NCBI GenBank assembly: GCA_023389055.1 | Contig: JAEWFA010000045.1 | Span: 1 to 38,738 of the forward strand | DNA length: 38,738 nucleotides | Direction: 5' to 3' | DNA from: Pseudomonadota bacterium | GTDB lineage: Bacteria > Pseudomonadota > Gammaproteobacteria > Burkholderiales > Burkholderiaceae_E | Shown here: in pieces, positions 37,848-38,738 of the stretch | How positions within the stretch are numbered: position 1 is the stretch's first letter | Layout: each line of letters starts with the position of its first letter | The notes under the pieces: model-generated | What the model was told of the DNA's origin: nothing | Databases searched by the model: none | What the model saw: the letters and a program-made list of their open reading frames with translations, nothing else | Position numbers and translations under genes: made by a program

Positions 37848-38738
37848 TCACGACACGAACAGCATCGCCGGCGTCTCCAGCAACGCCTTGAGCCGATGCA
37901 CGAAAACCGCGGCGTCCCAGCCGTCGACGACGCGATGATCGAAGCTGCACGACAGGTTCATCATCTTCGCCGGGACGAACGTCGTGCCGTTCCACCGCGG
38001 CCGCACCGCGATGCGATTCACGCCGACGATGGCCACTTCCGGATGGTTGATGACCGGCGTGGTGACGATGCCGCCGAGCGCGCCGAGCGACGTGATCGTG
38101 ATCGTCGAACCGGCAAGCTCTTCGCGCGTGGCGGTGCCGCCCTTGGCCGCATCCGTCACGCGAGCGAGCTCGGCGGCGCAACTCCACAGGTCGCGCGCCT
38201 CGACGTGCCGCACCACCGGCACGACAAGCCCGCCGGCGGTCTGTGCGGCGATGCCGATGTGCACGCCGCCGTAGCGGCGCAGCACGCCGGCTTCGTCGTC
38301 GAAGTGCGCGTTCATCCGCGGCTGCCCCGCCACCGCGATCGCGATCGCGCGCATCAGGAAAGGCAGCAACGTGAGCCGCGGGCGGTCGGCGCCGGGCTCG
38401 TTGAGTTTCGCGCGCAACGACTCGAGATCGGTGACGTCGAGCTCCTCGACGTAGGTCATCGCCGCGATGCGCTCGTGCGCGACGCGCATCTTCTCGGCGA
38501 TGCGCCGACGCAGCCCGACGATCTTGATCTCTTCGACCGTCTCGTCGGGCGCGACGGCGGTGCCCGCGGCCGGCGCCTGCGGGCCCTGGTCGAACAGCCG
38601 ATCGAGATCCTCGTGCGTGATGCGACCGGCCGGACCGCTGCCGGCGACGCGCCGAAGGTCGACGCCGGCTTCGCGCGCACGAGCGCGCACGGCAGGCGAC
38701 GCGACGGGCTTCTCGCCGCGTGCACGCGGCAGCACGGG
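37848..38738 (-). CDS. 2-oxoacid dehydrogenase E2 (dihydrolipoyl acyltransferase), 5' partial
   Basis: About 297 codons of an E2 acyltransferase are visible; the lipoyl domain and start lie beyond the right edge. The peripheral subunit-binding domain is ASPAVRARAREAGVDLRRVAG to DLDRLF. The catalytic domain carries the active-site DHRVVDGWD near the C-terminus and the start IVGLRRRIAEKMRVAHERI. The YVEELDVTDLESLRA pattern resembles branched-chain (Bkd) E2 more than pyruvate E2, but this cannot be proven from a fragment. It precedes the E3 gene. E1 subunits would be expected to the right. Confidence 0.93.
   Translation of the reverse strand, partial: PVLPRARGEKPVASPAVRARAREAGVDLRRVAGSGPAGRITHEDLDRLFDQGPQAPAAGTAVAPDETVEEIKIVGLRRRIAEKMRVAHERIAAMTYVEELDVTDLESLRAKLNEPGADRPRLTLLPFLMRAIAIAVAGQPRMNAHFDDEAGVLRRYGGVHIGIAAQTAGGLVVPVVRHVEARDLWSCAAELARVTDAAKGGTATREELAGSTITITSLGALGGIVTTPVINHPEVAIVGVNRIAVRPRWNGTTFVPAKMMNLSCSFDHRVVDGWDAAVFVHRLKALLETPAMLFVS

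Noticed and set aside
34187..37891. Plus-strand open frame of 1234 codons across the sigma factor, ferritin-like and E3 genes
   Set aside because: It is antisense to genes with clear domains; its peptide is Arg/Gly/Asp-rich with no recognisable motifs. High GC leaves few stop codons in shadow frames.
1..38738. tRNA, rRNA, IS or prophage sequences
   Set aside because: I saw no cloverleaf-like sequence, rRNA segment, transposase motif or terminal inverted repeat that would support one; absence is by eye only.

Overview
The window is a GC-rich (clearly above 60%), gene-dense bacterial chromosome segment. Codon choice, gene families (TssQ-type lipoprotein, PNPOx-like proteins, porin-cytochrome genes, branched-chain substrate-binding protein, Rep helicase, Bkd/Pdh E2-E3) and GC content suggest a betaproteobacterium, most likely Burkholderiales. 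I saw no tRNA, rRNA, insertion sequence or CRISPR array. Lineage is inference; no marker gene is present.

Layout. 1-3.8 kb: a branched-chain amino-acid-type ABC substrate-binding protein, divergent from an SDR oxidoreductase, then a coupled pair of a MoaD/ThiS-like small protein and an Asp-box beta-propeller. 3.8-5.9 kb: a PhnB-like VOC protein, then a scrambled region. There the remains of a PNPOx-GAF-type gene and the end of a hemerythrin gene look reciprocally exchanged by a short inversion. 6-8.4 kb: TetR regulator, cupin, pyruvyl-transferase-like protein.

8.4-16.8 kb is the most striking block: a complete porin-cytochrome electron conduit. It runs DsrE-like protein, monoheme cytochrome c, NapC/CymA-like tetraheme quinol dehydrogenase, OmcA/MtrC decaheme surface lipoprotein, MtrA/DmsE decaheme periplasmic cytochrome, MtrB outer-membrane barrel and a TPR protein of CcmI/NrfG type. 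An FNR/Anr-type palindrome (TTGAC-N4-ATCAA) lies upstream of the monoheme cytochrome. Together these genes would carry electrons between the quinone pool and extracellular minerals or acceptors, probably under oxygen control.

16.8-25.3 kb: a P1-nuclease/phospholipase C-like secreted protein, three overlapping micro-ORFs, an FMO-like flavoprotein, YbjQ, a LysE exporter, a FadD-type acyl-CoA ligase, a cupin and an MFS transporter. 25.4-32.2 kb is one minus-strand regulatory operon: GGDEF-EAL protein, Ser/Thr kinase with PEGA domain, TssQ lipoprotein, coiled-coil membrane protein and a PAS-sigma54 activator. Two of its junctions are ATGA overlaps. 32.4-38.7 kb: Rep helicase, an ECF sigma factor/Tat ferritin-like/cytochrome c operon, and dihydrolipoyl dehydrogenase with the E2 subunit of a 2-oxoacid dehydrogenase, which runs off the right edge.
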